The notes beneath the pieces are model-generated. The model was not told the origin of the DNA. It worked only from the letters and a program-made list of their open reading frames with translations, and searched no databases. A stretch of DNA of 5,973 bases from Bacillota bacterium (GTDB lineage Bacteria; Bacillota; Clostridia; Christensenellales; UMGS416): the NCBI GenBank assembly GCA_023422005.1, contig JAEZSC010000134.1, forward strand, positions 1-5,973, read 5' to 3'. Shown piece by piece: positions 1-4,850 of this stretch; positions within the stretch are counted from its first letter, which is position 1; each line of letters begins with the position of its first letter. Made by a program: the position numbers and the translations under genes.

Positions 1-79
1 GACCTCGTTCCTCCAGCCTGCCGGCCACAACGGCAATTTTGGATGTGCCGATGTCGATGGCGGCTGCCGATTTCATCAT
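1..79 (-). CDS. ftsA: FtsA, cell division actin-like ATPase (N-terminal fragment)
   Basis: Only the first 26 codons are in the window; the gene continues beyond position 1. FtsA is an actin-like ATPase that binds FtsZ and anchors the Z ring to the membrane. The visible peptide MMKSAAAIDIGTSKIAVVAG carries the phosphate-1 loop of the actin fold (IDIGTSKI), which is typical of FtsA N-termini. Two adjacent ATG codons (79-77 and 76-74) could each start translation. A GGGAAGGA-type ribosome binding site lies just upstream, 7 to 10 bases away, so either start works. Position immediately after sbp matches the B. subtilis and clostridial order. Another actin-fold protein such as PilM or MreB-like cannot be excluded from 26 residues alone, but the context makes FtsA by far the best call. 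Confidence 0.9.
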   Translation of the reverse strand, partial: MMKSAAAIDIGTSKIAVVAGRLEERG

Positions 80-194
80 GCGCGTTCCTTCCCGACCAGC
101 GCTCAAGCTCGGATATGAAAAGTCACATTAATACTAACATAAAAAGCGGAAATAAGGAACAGCTATTTGTGATTTTCCCACTCTCTCGGGCCTT
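80..194 (-). promoter_or_regulatory. AT-rich sbp-ftsA gap with a possible ftsA promoter
   Basis: This gap is clearly richer in A and T than the flanking genes. On the minus strand it contains TGTTAGTAT (139-131), which fits an extended -10 element (TG, one base, then TAGTAT matching 4 of 6 of TATAAT). No good -35 is present at 17 bases: TTCCTT at 154-159 is poor. The ftsA ribosome binding site (GGGAAGGA) sits at the low-coordinate end. No terminator hairpin with a T-run follows sbp, so read-through from the upstream genes plus an extra internal promoter for ftsA-ftsZ is the likely reading. This is inference from sequence shape only. Confidence 0.4.
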
Positions 195-548
195 TCAACG
201 GCTTTTCCGAACGAAATGGCGGCGAATGCCGGCAAAATTGGAAAAGATACCCCAGCCAAAGTAGACGATGGCCGCCTGATACACGGGTACAGCCAGCCGG
301 TCGCCCAGCACGCACAACGCCAGCGCCAGCGCCATGTTGCCAACCAGCCCCAGCGTGAAGCCGCCGGCGGTAAAGGTGCCCTCCAGATGATCATTGATGG
401 CGCCGAACAACGCATGAACGATGACCAGCATGGCCACGGCGGCATACATTGACCAGCCCGCCGGTATGCCAACATGCAGCCACATACCCGCCGCCAAGCC
501 GATAAAAAGGCCGATGAGCGCCAGAAGCAGTGCGCGCAATGCGTTCAT
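195..548 (-). CDS. sbp: Small basic protein Sbp (DUF1290), membrane protein
   Basis: A 117-residue, strongly hydrophobic protein of the DUF1290/Sbp family, close in length to B. subtilis Sbp (about 120 residues). Its function is unknown; the family is found next to ftsA in Firmicutes. The sequence shows about four membrane segments (roughly residues 4-26, 33-51, 64-85 and 88-107). The central block ALFGAINDHLEGTF and the C-terminal block GIFSNFAGIRRHF fit the conserved family regions, and it ends in a basic tail (RRHFVRKSR). The ATG at 548 overlaps the stop of the preceding DUF881 gene in an ATGA tetranucleotide. No clear Shine-Dalgarno is seen, so translation probably depends on coupling to the upstream gene. 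Confidence 0.93.
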   Translation of the reverse strand: MNALRALLLALIGLFIGLAAGMWLHVGIPAGWSMYAAVAMLVIVHALFGAINDHLEGTFTAGGFTLGLVGNMALALALCVLGDRLAVPVYQAAIVYFGWGIFSNFAGIRRHFVRKSR

Positions 549-1282
549 CGGTCGTGGGACGCGCGCCGGGCCGCGTCAGTGGTCTTGCTGCCTGGGATCA
601 TGATGTCCTCCTGTTTCTCGACGGTGAAAACCACGCCGAACACTTGCAGTTCCTGATAGATATCCACAGGCCTGCCGTTGTCTCCCTTTAGGATGGCGGC
701 ATACAGGCGATCGCCGTCACCGATGGCGCTGATGACGAAGGGCGGCGTGAGCGAGATGTCGCGCACGTAAATGGCCGGCCCCGCGCAGTGGATGGCCGTG
801 CCTTCCACCATGCGCACGCCGTTGATGGATACCGCCTCGGCTCCGGCCTCCTTGAGCAGGTTGACGACCCGAAGCACATCGCGGTCATGCACCAGGAACC
901 AGTTGATGTCATAGAAGGAGCCGGCTTCCTGAATGCGCTCTCTGGGCGCGTCCGCCAGGCGCACCACGACGCCGGGGCCGTGCAGCGCCGTTTCGCCTGC
1001 CATGCGGTCGGTCTGATCCAGCTCGCCCTGCAGCGCGGCGGCGTTGGCTTGCTGCTCGCCCAAGGCAGACTGCATGGCGTGTATGTCCTGCTGCAGCGCG
1101 TCTGCCTGTGCTTGAAGCGCCGAGACGTCGTCATCCAGAGCCCGGATGGCGTCGAAGTCTTGAATGGTCTGCTCCAGCGGCGTGGCCGCCCGGGCGTCCG
1201 GGGAGCCAGTCATCACCAGCAGCGCTGAGAGCAGCGCGCAGCCCGCCAGCATCGCCGGCGCAAATCCTGCGGGCGATCTCAC
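545..1282 (-). CDS. DUF881 family membrane-anchored coiled-coil protein, second copy (YlxX/YlxW-like)
   Basis: 245 residues, from a GTG start at 1282 that overlaps the stop of the previous gene (GTGA). Order in the protein: an N-terminal hydrophobic segment at about residues 8-27, followed by ARA-AT near residue 32 that could be a signal peptidase site; a predicted coiled coil at about 40-95 rich in Ala, Gln, Leu and Asp; then the DUF881 domain from about 100 onward. Family-like blocks are GPGVVVRLAD, the helix DVLRVVNLLKEAGAEAVSIN followed by GVRM, and PPFVISAIGD. The protein is probably anchored to the membrane with the domain outside the cell. The molecular role of DUF881 is not known; its place beside divIB, sbp and ftsA suggests division or envelope work. 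An internal ATG at 1252 is a less likely start because it lacks a ribosome binding site and loses the 4-base overlap. Confidence 0.92.
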   Translation of the reverse strand: MRSPAGFAPAMLAGCALLSALLVMTGSPDARAATPLEQTIQDFDAIRALDDDVSALQAQADALQQDIHAMQSALGEQQANAAALQGELDQTDRMAGETALHGPGVVVRLADAPRERIQEAGSFYDINWFLVHDRDVLRVVNLLKEAGAEAVSINGVRMVEGTAIHCAGPAIYVRDISLTPPFVISAIGDGDRLYAAILKGDNGRPVDIYQELQVFGVVFTVEKQEDIMIPGSKTTDAARRASHDR

Positions 1283-1995
1283 GGCTGGGCCACCGGCTGG
1301 GCATAACGATAATCCATGGTTCCTTCATATGCGCCAACGGTAAGCGTTTCCTGCCGCTCTGTTTTGACGTTATAAAACTCCTCAAAGGATTCCAGCACGC
1401 CTCCATAGAGCTCCAGCGCCGTTTGCAGCGTTCGCGGGTCGCCAATGGCCTTCACTTCATAGGGCATGTCCGTGGCCACATGGTTGATGTTGATGTGGTC
1501 GCCGGCCAGCCGGATGGCGCTCTGGGCCACCAGGCGGTGGCCGTTGATGGAGATGGCCTCGGCCCCGGCGGCGTACAGCTCGTTGACCAGCGAGAGCATC
1601 TCGGTATCGGTGATGTCCTTGATGATCCTCGTACGGCCGTTTTCCTCGTAGGTACGGGGGTTGATCGTCAGCAGGATACCTGGGCCGGTTAAATCGGTAA
1701 GCCCGGCATCCTGACGGGCCCGGGCGATGCTGTTGCGAAGCTCCTGCAGGGCGGCCTCCCCCTGGGCTTGATCGGCCTTGAGCCCATTCAACTCGGCCTG
1801 CATCGAGGCAAGCCGGCCGGCCAGCTCCGCCTTCTGCTCGCGCAGTTCGTCCATCTGCGTTTCCATGGCGGCGCTGCGGTCCGGCGACACGACGCCGCCG
1901 GCCAGCGACACGTTTTTCAGCTGCATCGCGGCCAGCAGGCCCAGCAGCGCGCCCGCGCACAGGATGGCCAGCAGTCTGCCCAAGGTTTTACCCAT
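1279..1995 (-). CDS. DUF881 family membrane-anchored coiled-coil protein, first copy (YlxW/YlxX-like)
   Basis: 238 residues from the ATG at 1995. An in-frame TTG directly before it (1998) is an alternative start; AAAGG at 2011-2007 lies 8 bases from the TTG and 11 from the ATG, so the choice is open. The order is a hydrophobic anchor at residues 6-24, a coiled coil at about 38-92 (heptad-like ETQMDELREQKAELAGRL), then the DUF881 domain with GPGILLTINP, the block DTEMLSLVNELYAAGAEAIS followed by INGHR, and YEVKAIGDPRTLQTAL. It is a paralogue of the next gene, with the same architecture and matching blocks. The stop overlaps the GTG of that gene, and the gap to the ftsQ stop is only 12-15 bases, so all are likely cotranscribed. 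Function is unknown; the location implies a role at the division site or in the envelope. Confidence 0.93.
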   Translation of the reverse strand: MGKTLGRLLAILCAGALLGLLAAMQLKNVSLAGGVVSPDRSAAMETQMDELREQKAELAGRLASMQAELNGLKADQAQGEAALQELRNSIARARQDAGLTDLTGPGILLTINPRTYEENGRTRIIKDITDTEMLSLVNELYAAGAEAISINGHRLVAQSAIRLAGDHININHVATDMPYEVKAIGDPRTLQTALELYGGVLESFEEFYNVKTERQETLTVGAYEGTMDYRYAQPVAQP

Positions 1996-2010
1996 CAATC
2001 ATTGTGCCTT

Positions 2011-3012
2011 TCATGCCTCGTCTTCGTCGCCGGCGGAATCCTCTTCATCGCCCTGCGAATCGTCGGAATTGTACCGGTCCTGATCGTCCGATTGCTCTCC
2101 TTCGCCGGAATCCCCGCTGTCCGATGGCGCATACACCGGCCCCTTGCCACCGGTCAGGTAGAGCACACCCTTTGTGTGGCCGGCGCTGTTGAGCTCCGGC
2201 AGCGCGGCGGACAGCCACGTGGCCTTGGTTTGCATGTCGGTGGGTTTGCCCAGCTCCACGACCATGCCGTCGCGGGTCAGCAGGTTCACGTTGAGCAGGT
2301 CGCGGAAATCCGCCTGAGCGATCAGCTTGAGCGCCTGCTGGCCCTGCAGCGCGCTCAACACCGTCTCCATGGCTTCCATGGCGCTCTCATCGTAGCCCTG
2401 TACCGGTTTGCCCTTCTCGCTGTGCTTCACGCTGACGCCCTCGATCAGGGGATATTGACCCGCCGGCAGCTGATCCACGATGTCCAGCACACAACCCTTT
2501 TCATCGATGATGACAAAACGGCCCATGTAGGAGATTGCGCCGTGGGGTATCCGCTGCGTGATGTCCAGCACTATCTTGTCCGGATACACCCGCGTGATAT
2601 GCTCCACTTCCAGCAAACCGTTGCTCTCGATAGCTTCGCGCACAGCTGCGCTGTCGAGCTTGAAGATGCTGTCTCCCAGCCGTATGCCGGAAAGCGCAAC
2701 GACGTCCTTGGCGGAGATGGTCTCGTTGCCGTTGACCTCCACATCGTGTATCTGGAAGATGTTCATGCCCAGCACCACGGCCAGCGCCAGCAGCGCCAGC
2801 AGCGCGAACAGCACCGGCAGGCCATAATGCCCGGTGGGCTGGCCGCGGTGCTCCCGCCTGTTCTTGGGCTGCTCCCGCTCCTCCGGCTGGCGTTGCCCGC
2901 GCCGAGCTTCATCGGCGCGCCCGGCCTTGCGGCGCTTGCGGTAACGCTTCAAGTCCTCGATGTTGACAACCTTATCGTCCCTCTCCGCGCTTCTGGCGGC
3001 CTGCTGCCTCAT
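2011..3012 (-). CDS. ftsQ: FtsQ/DivIB, bitopic divisome protein with POTRA domain
   Basis: 333 residues from the ATG at 3012. FtsQ/DivIB links FtsL/FtsB-type partners and the septal synthase complex and acts mainly outside the membrane. Visible parts: a very basic cytoplasmic tail (1-62), one membrane segment (about 64-84), a POTRA domain (about 87-156: IHDVEVNGNETISAKDVVAL, then RVYPDKIVLDITQRIP), and the FtsQ C-terminal beta domain (about 157-290). A long acidic tail follows (about 297-333, mostly Asp, Glu and Ser). I chose ATG 3012 because GAGGAG sits 7 bases upstream. The frame stays open to a TTG at 3168, and ATG 3027 and 3069 also exist, but the extra residues do not resemble FtsQ, those starts have poor ribosome binding sites, and the DNA there forms hairpins. 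It is the DivIB of the B. subtilis-type cluster. Confidence 0.94.
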   Translation of the reverse strand: MRQQAARSAERDDKVVNIEDLKRYRKRRKAGRADEARRGQRQPEEREQPKNRREHRGQPTGHYGLPVLFALLALLALAVVLGMNIFQIHDVEVNGNETISAKDVVALSGIRLGDSIFKLDSAAVREAIESNGLLEVEHITRVYPDKIVLDITQRIPHGAISYMGRFVIIDEKGCVLDIVDQLPAGQYPLIEGVSVKHSEKGKPVQGYDESAMEAMETVLSALQGQQALKLIAQADFRDLLNVNLLTRDGMVVELGKPTDMQTKATWLSAALPELNSAGHTKGVLYLTGGKGPVYAPSDSGDSGEGEQSDDQDRYNSDDSQGDEEDSAGDEDEA

Positions 3013-3111
3013 CTGTACGCTCCTCATCCTCTGTATTGAGATACCAATGAAATCTTGCGGCCTTTTCATGGGTATCTCGCGGAAACTCGGCATCAACGGC
3101 CGGGTTGCTTT

Positions 3112-3142
3112 GCCTAGCAGGAGCCGCAGGCTCCCGCCAGGC
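3112..3142 (-). repeat. 14-bp RNA hairpin between murA and ftsQ
   Basis: On the minus strand GCCTGGCGGGAGCC (3142-3129) pairs with GGCTCCTGCTAGGC (3125-3112) across a 3-base loop (TGC). The 14 pairs include two G-U pairs (3138 with 3116, and 3135 with 3119). As DNA, or as plus-strand RNA, those two positions are mismatches, so the full stem exists only in the transcript of the murA-ftsQ strand. It is followed by AAAGC, not a T-run, so it is not a canonical terminator. It may be a stabilising or pausing hairpin. Confidence 0.65.
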
Positions 3143-3153
3143 CGGGTATCCGC

Positions 3154-3207
3154 TTGCTCCACCGACAAACTGCACAGTGGAAGTGCAATGTTGATTCAGT
3201 GGAGCAA
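3154..3207 (-). repeat. Nested inverted repeat after murA stop
   Basis: A perfect 9-bp outer repeat (TTGCTCCAC at 3207-3199 with GTGGAGCAA at 3162-3154 on the minus strand) encloses a second hairpin, TGCAC (3187-3183) with GTGCA (3175-3171) around a 7-base loop. The inner stem extends to 7 bp by a U-G and an A-U pair on the minus-strand RNA. It starts 6 bases after the murA stop codon. No T-run follows, so simple termination is unlikely; an mRNA 3'-end or leader structure fits better. Confidence 0.55.
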
Positions 3208-3212
3208 ACAGC

Positions 3213-4466
3213 TCAAACCCTCATGATATCCGCCCCCAGCGCCGAGAGATCCCGGTCCAGGGCTTCGTACCCTCTGTCTATATATCGTATGGCGTCCACT
3301 CTTGTTAAGCCATCGGCCACAAGCCCTGCCAGCACCAGAGCCGCGCCCGCCCGCAGATCTCCGGCGCTCACGCTGGCTCCCGTGAGCCTCTCCACGCCGT
3401 GCACGATGGCCATGCGGTCCCGCACGGTCACGTCGGCGCCCATGCGCATGAGCTCGCCGGCGTGGCGGAATCGGTTCTCAAAAACATTCTCCACGACGAC
3501 GGTGGTTCCTTCCGAAATTGCCGACAGCGCGAAGAACTGCGCCTGCATGTCCGTGGGAAAGCCCGGATAGGGCATGGTCTCCAGGCGCTTTACTGCCAGT
3601 GGGCGCTGGGCGCAGCGCAGCCGCAGCCAGCCCGGCCCTTCGTTTATGCTGCAGCCGGCCTCCTGCAGCTTGCTAATCACCGGCATCAGGTGCTCAGAGC
3701 GCACATCGGTCAACTCCACATCGCCCTGGGTCATGGCAGCCGCAGCCAGGTAAGTGCCCGCCACGATGCGGTCCGGCGGTATCGTAAACTCCGCCCCGTG
3801 CAGTTCCTTTACACCGTTGACTTCTATGACGCTGGTGCCCGCGCCCATCACCTGACCACCCAAGGCGTTGATGAAGTCCTGAAGTGCCTCGATCTCCGGC
3901 TCCCGGGCCGCGTTGCGGATCACAGTGCGGCCCTCGGCCTTCACGGCGGCCATCATCAGGTTCTCCGTGGCGCCAACGCTGGGGTAATCCAGACTGACCA
4001 TGGTCCCCATCAGGTGTGATGGCCGACACACGATGTAGCCGTGGGCCTCCTCTATACCGGCGTTGAGCGCCCGCAGACCCTTAAGGTGCAAATCGATGGG
4101 CCGCAGGCCAATCTCGCAGCCGCCGGGATAAGTGAACAGCGCACGGCCGAACCGCCCCAAAATGGGCCCTAACAGAAAGATCGACGAGCGCAGCTCCCGG
4201 GAGAGATGCTCGGGCATCTCCCAAAGGCGGGCGCCCTGGGCGCACAGGCGTACGTCGTTGCCCTCGGTGTGGGTTTCGCAACCCAAATGCTGCAGGATAC
4301 GCAGCATGTTTTCCACATCGATCAGACGTGGAACGTTATGTAGCACGATCTCTTTGTCGGACAGCAAAACCGCCGCCAGTATGGGCAGCACAGCGTTCTT
4401 GCTGCCGCTCACCTTCAGGCTGCCGGTGAGCTGCCTGCCACCCCGCACCAAAAAGCTGCCGGACAT
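3213..4466 (-). CDS. murA: UDP-N-acetylglucosamine 1-carboxyvinyltransferase MurA
   Basis: 417 residues, normal length for MurA. The enzyme transfers enolpyruvate from phosphoenolpyruvate to UDP-GlcNAc in the cytoplasm, the first committed step of peptidoglycan synthesis, and is the target of fosfomycin. Visible signatures: the start-proximal SGSKNAVLPIL block with Lys23; the active-site loop PGGCEIGLRPIDLH with Cys117 (E. coli Cys115), so the fosfomycin-sensitive cysteine is kept; YPSVGATENLMMAA at 161-174; PGFPTDMQAQF with Asp306 (E. coli Asp305); LRAGAALVLAG with Arg372; and the C-terminal IDRGYE. The ATG at 4466 follows GGGAGGTG with good spacing. That ribosome binding site lies in the 3' arm of a 10-bp hairpin, and an unusual structured leader precedes the gene. 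In B. subtilis this place between spoVE and divIB is held by murG and murB instead. Confidence 0.98.
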   Translation of the reverse strand: MSGSFLVRGGRQLTGSLKVSGSKNAVLPILAAVLLSDKEIVLHNVPRLIDVENMLRILQHLGCETHTEGNDVRLCAQGARLWEMPEHLSRELRSSIFLLGPILGRFGRALFTYPGGCEIGLRPIDLHLKGLRALNAGIEEAHGYIVCRPSHLMGTMVSLDYPSVGATENLMMAAVKAEGRTVIRNAAREPEIEALQDFINALGGQVMGAGTSVIEVNGVKELHGAEFTIPPDRIVAGTYLAAAAMTQGDVELTDVRSEHLMPVISKLQEAGCSINEGPGWLRLRCAQRPLAVKRLETMPYPGFPTDMQAQFFALSAISEGTTVVVENVFENRFRHAGELMRMGADVTVRDRMAIVHGVERLTGASVSAGDLRAGAALVLAGLVADGLTRVDAIRYIDRGYEALDRDLSALGADIMRV

Positions 4467-4472
4467 GGCACA

Positions 4473-4513
4473 CCTCCCGCATTCTCCAAACTAATGGCAT
4501 CATATGCGGGAGG
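4473..4513 (-). promoter_or_regulatory. Hairpin sequestering the murA ribosome binding site
   Basis: On the minus strand CCTCCCGCAT (4513-4504) is perfectly complementary to ATGCGGGAGG (4482-4473), with a 21-base loop. The 3' arm contains the murA Shine-Dalgarno GGGAGG, which ends 6 bases before the ATG. In the mRNA this stem would hide the ribosome binding site, the standard off state of a translational riboswitch or protein-controlled leader. The complement is seen directly; control of murA is inferred. Confidence 0.7.
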
Positions 4514-4747
4514 GATATACGGGGTGAAAATCGGGATATCTCGTTGTCCTTTCGCCTTCGACGCTGTTGCGTCTCGGCGATTTAGACGACTTGTCCCTGT
4601 TGTGTCCTATCGCCCGCCGCGCAGGTCGCCGGGTGTTACCCTCAGCTTTACGCAGGGTCGGCTTTAGCCGATACGAGAGTAAAGCTGAGCAGTGCTTGCA
4701 CTGCGGCGGGCGATCTCTCAGCTGGTTCGGCTCATGCTCTTTATTCA
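4504..4747 (-). ncRNA. Candidate structured cis-regulatory RNA in the murA leader
   Basis: Sequence between ftsW and murA with no supported protein gene but dense, mutually compatible stems on the murA-sense strand. Domain 1: closing stem 4714-4703 with 4620-4609 (12 bp, GC-rich); inside it a hairpin 4702-4691 (GTGC-AA-GCAC core), an 11-bp stem 4689-4679 with 4651-4641 topped by TCGGC-TAAA-GCCGA (4671-4658), and a small GGGT-AAC-ACCC hairpin (4641-4631). Stems abut with almost no linker, like a packed multi-way junction. Domain 2: TCGCC/GGCGA (4580-4576 with 4556-4552) and GACGC/GCGTC (4573-4569 with 4564-4560), separated by a GA/GAA internal loop that could form tandem G-A pairs on this strand only. 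GGGA (4597-4594) can pair with TCCC (4536-4533) around domain 2. The leader then runs into the hairpin that covers the murA ribosome binding site. I do not recognise a known riboswitch core. The upstream boundary is uncertain. Confidence 0.6.
4545..4614 (-). repeat. Two copies of GGCGA(A/T)AGGACA in the murA leader
   Basis: On the minus strand GGCGATAGGACA (4614-4603) and GGCGAAAGGACA (4556-4545) match at 11 of 12 bases. In each copy the GGCGA part is the 3' arm of a stem whose 5' arm contains ATCGCC (4714-4709 and 4581-4576), and AGGACA is left as a single-stranded tail. The two domains thus share the same foot and tail although their interiors differ, as in a duplicated or tandem recognition element. 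Confidence 0.6.
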
Positions 4748-4786
4748 AAGACGAATTTGCCTGCGGGCAGGTTTTTTGCTCGTCTT
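4748..4786. repeat. Inverted repeat upstream of the murA leader RNA
   Basis: AAGACGA (minus 4786-4780) pairs with TCGTCTT (4754-4748), enclosing CCTGC/GCAGG (4771-4767 with 4764-4760). On the plus strand the inner stem is followed by six T residues (4772-4777), which resembles a short intrinsic terminator for plus-strand transcription; but no plus-strand gene reads into it. On the minus strand it would be an additional 5' hairpin of the murA leader. Orientation is undecided. Confidence 0.45.
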
Positions 4787-4850
4787 ATACTGATTATTTG
4801 CTTCCTCCGCCGAATGAATCGGCGATCGGATACATTCGTCATTCCTTATG
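4787..4850. other. Short ftsW-distal spacer with a 6-bp hairpin
   Basis: Between the ftsW stop and the leader repeats there is one hairpin, CGCCGA-TTCAT-TCGGCG on the minus strand (4824-4808). It is followed by GAGGAAGC rather than a T-run, so it is not a clear terminator of ftsW. A TATAAG hexamer at 4789-4784 could be a -10 element for the murA leader, but no -35 is found at 16-19 bases. No gene is seen. Confidence 0.35.

Larger units (their letters stand above)
3013..3212 (-). promoter_or_regulatory. murA-ftsQ gap: structured leader of ftsQ, no protein gene
   Basis: These 200 bases contain no gene I can support. They hold two inverted-repeat structures (3112-3142 and 3154-3207, listed separately) and, at the ftsQ end, a strong ribosome binding region (GAGGATGAGGAG, 3030-3019). 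No T-run follows either hairpin on the minus strand, so neither is a standard intrinsic terminator. I see no convincing -35/-10 pair. The region is most simply an mRNA spacer or leader that is folded, perhaps regulating ftsQ expression or protecting a processed 3' end of murA mRNA. Those roles are inference. Confidence 0.5.

Noticed and set aside
1768..3039. A 423-codon plus-strand open frame opposite ftsQ and DUF881
   Set aside because: Antisense shadow of two well-supported genes in GC-rich DNA; the translation is rich in His, Arg, Gln and Leu with no recognisable domain.
3013..3168. N-terminal extension of FtsQ to the TTG at 3168
   Set aside because: The 52 extra residues do not look like FtsQ, the start has no ribosome binding site, and the DNA forms the 14-bp hairpin. 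ATG 3012 has GAGGAG 7 bases upstream.
3112..3207. Intrinsic terminator between murA and ftsQ
   Set aside because: Neither hairpin is followed by a T-run on the transcribed strand.
4711..4730. CTGAGAGA resembling part of the TPP riboswitch core
   Set aside because: The second TPP signature (ACCTGATC and GCGNAGGGA type) is absent, and the bases are engaged with the neighbouring stem.
4500..4748. An 82-codon minus-strand open frame in the ftsW-murA gap, starting with TTG
   Set aside because: No ribosome binding site, biased Arg/Lys/Ser/Pro composition like a translated structured RNA, and it coincides with the paired stems. Its CKHC is too little to claim a zinc protein.
4784..4812. TATAAG as a firm promoter for murA
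   Set aside because: No -35 at usual spacing (CGGCGG at 17 bases) and no TG extension; kept only as a weak possibility.
4460..4850. RNase P RNA, tmRNA, 6S RNA or a c-di-AMP riboswitch in the gap
   Set aside because: The conserved segments I know for these (GAGGAAAGUC for RNase P, the tRNA-like ends of tmRNA, the single long bulged helix of 6S, the GGGG(U)UAAUC and CAGCUAAC blocks of ydaO) are not seen.
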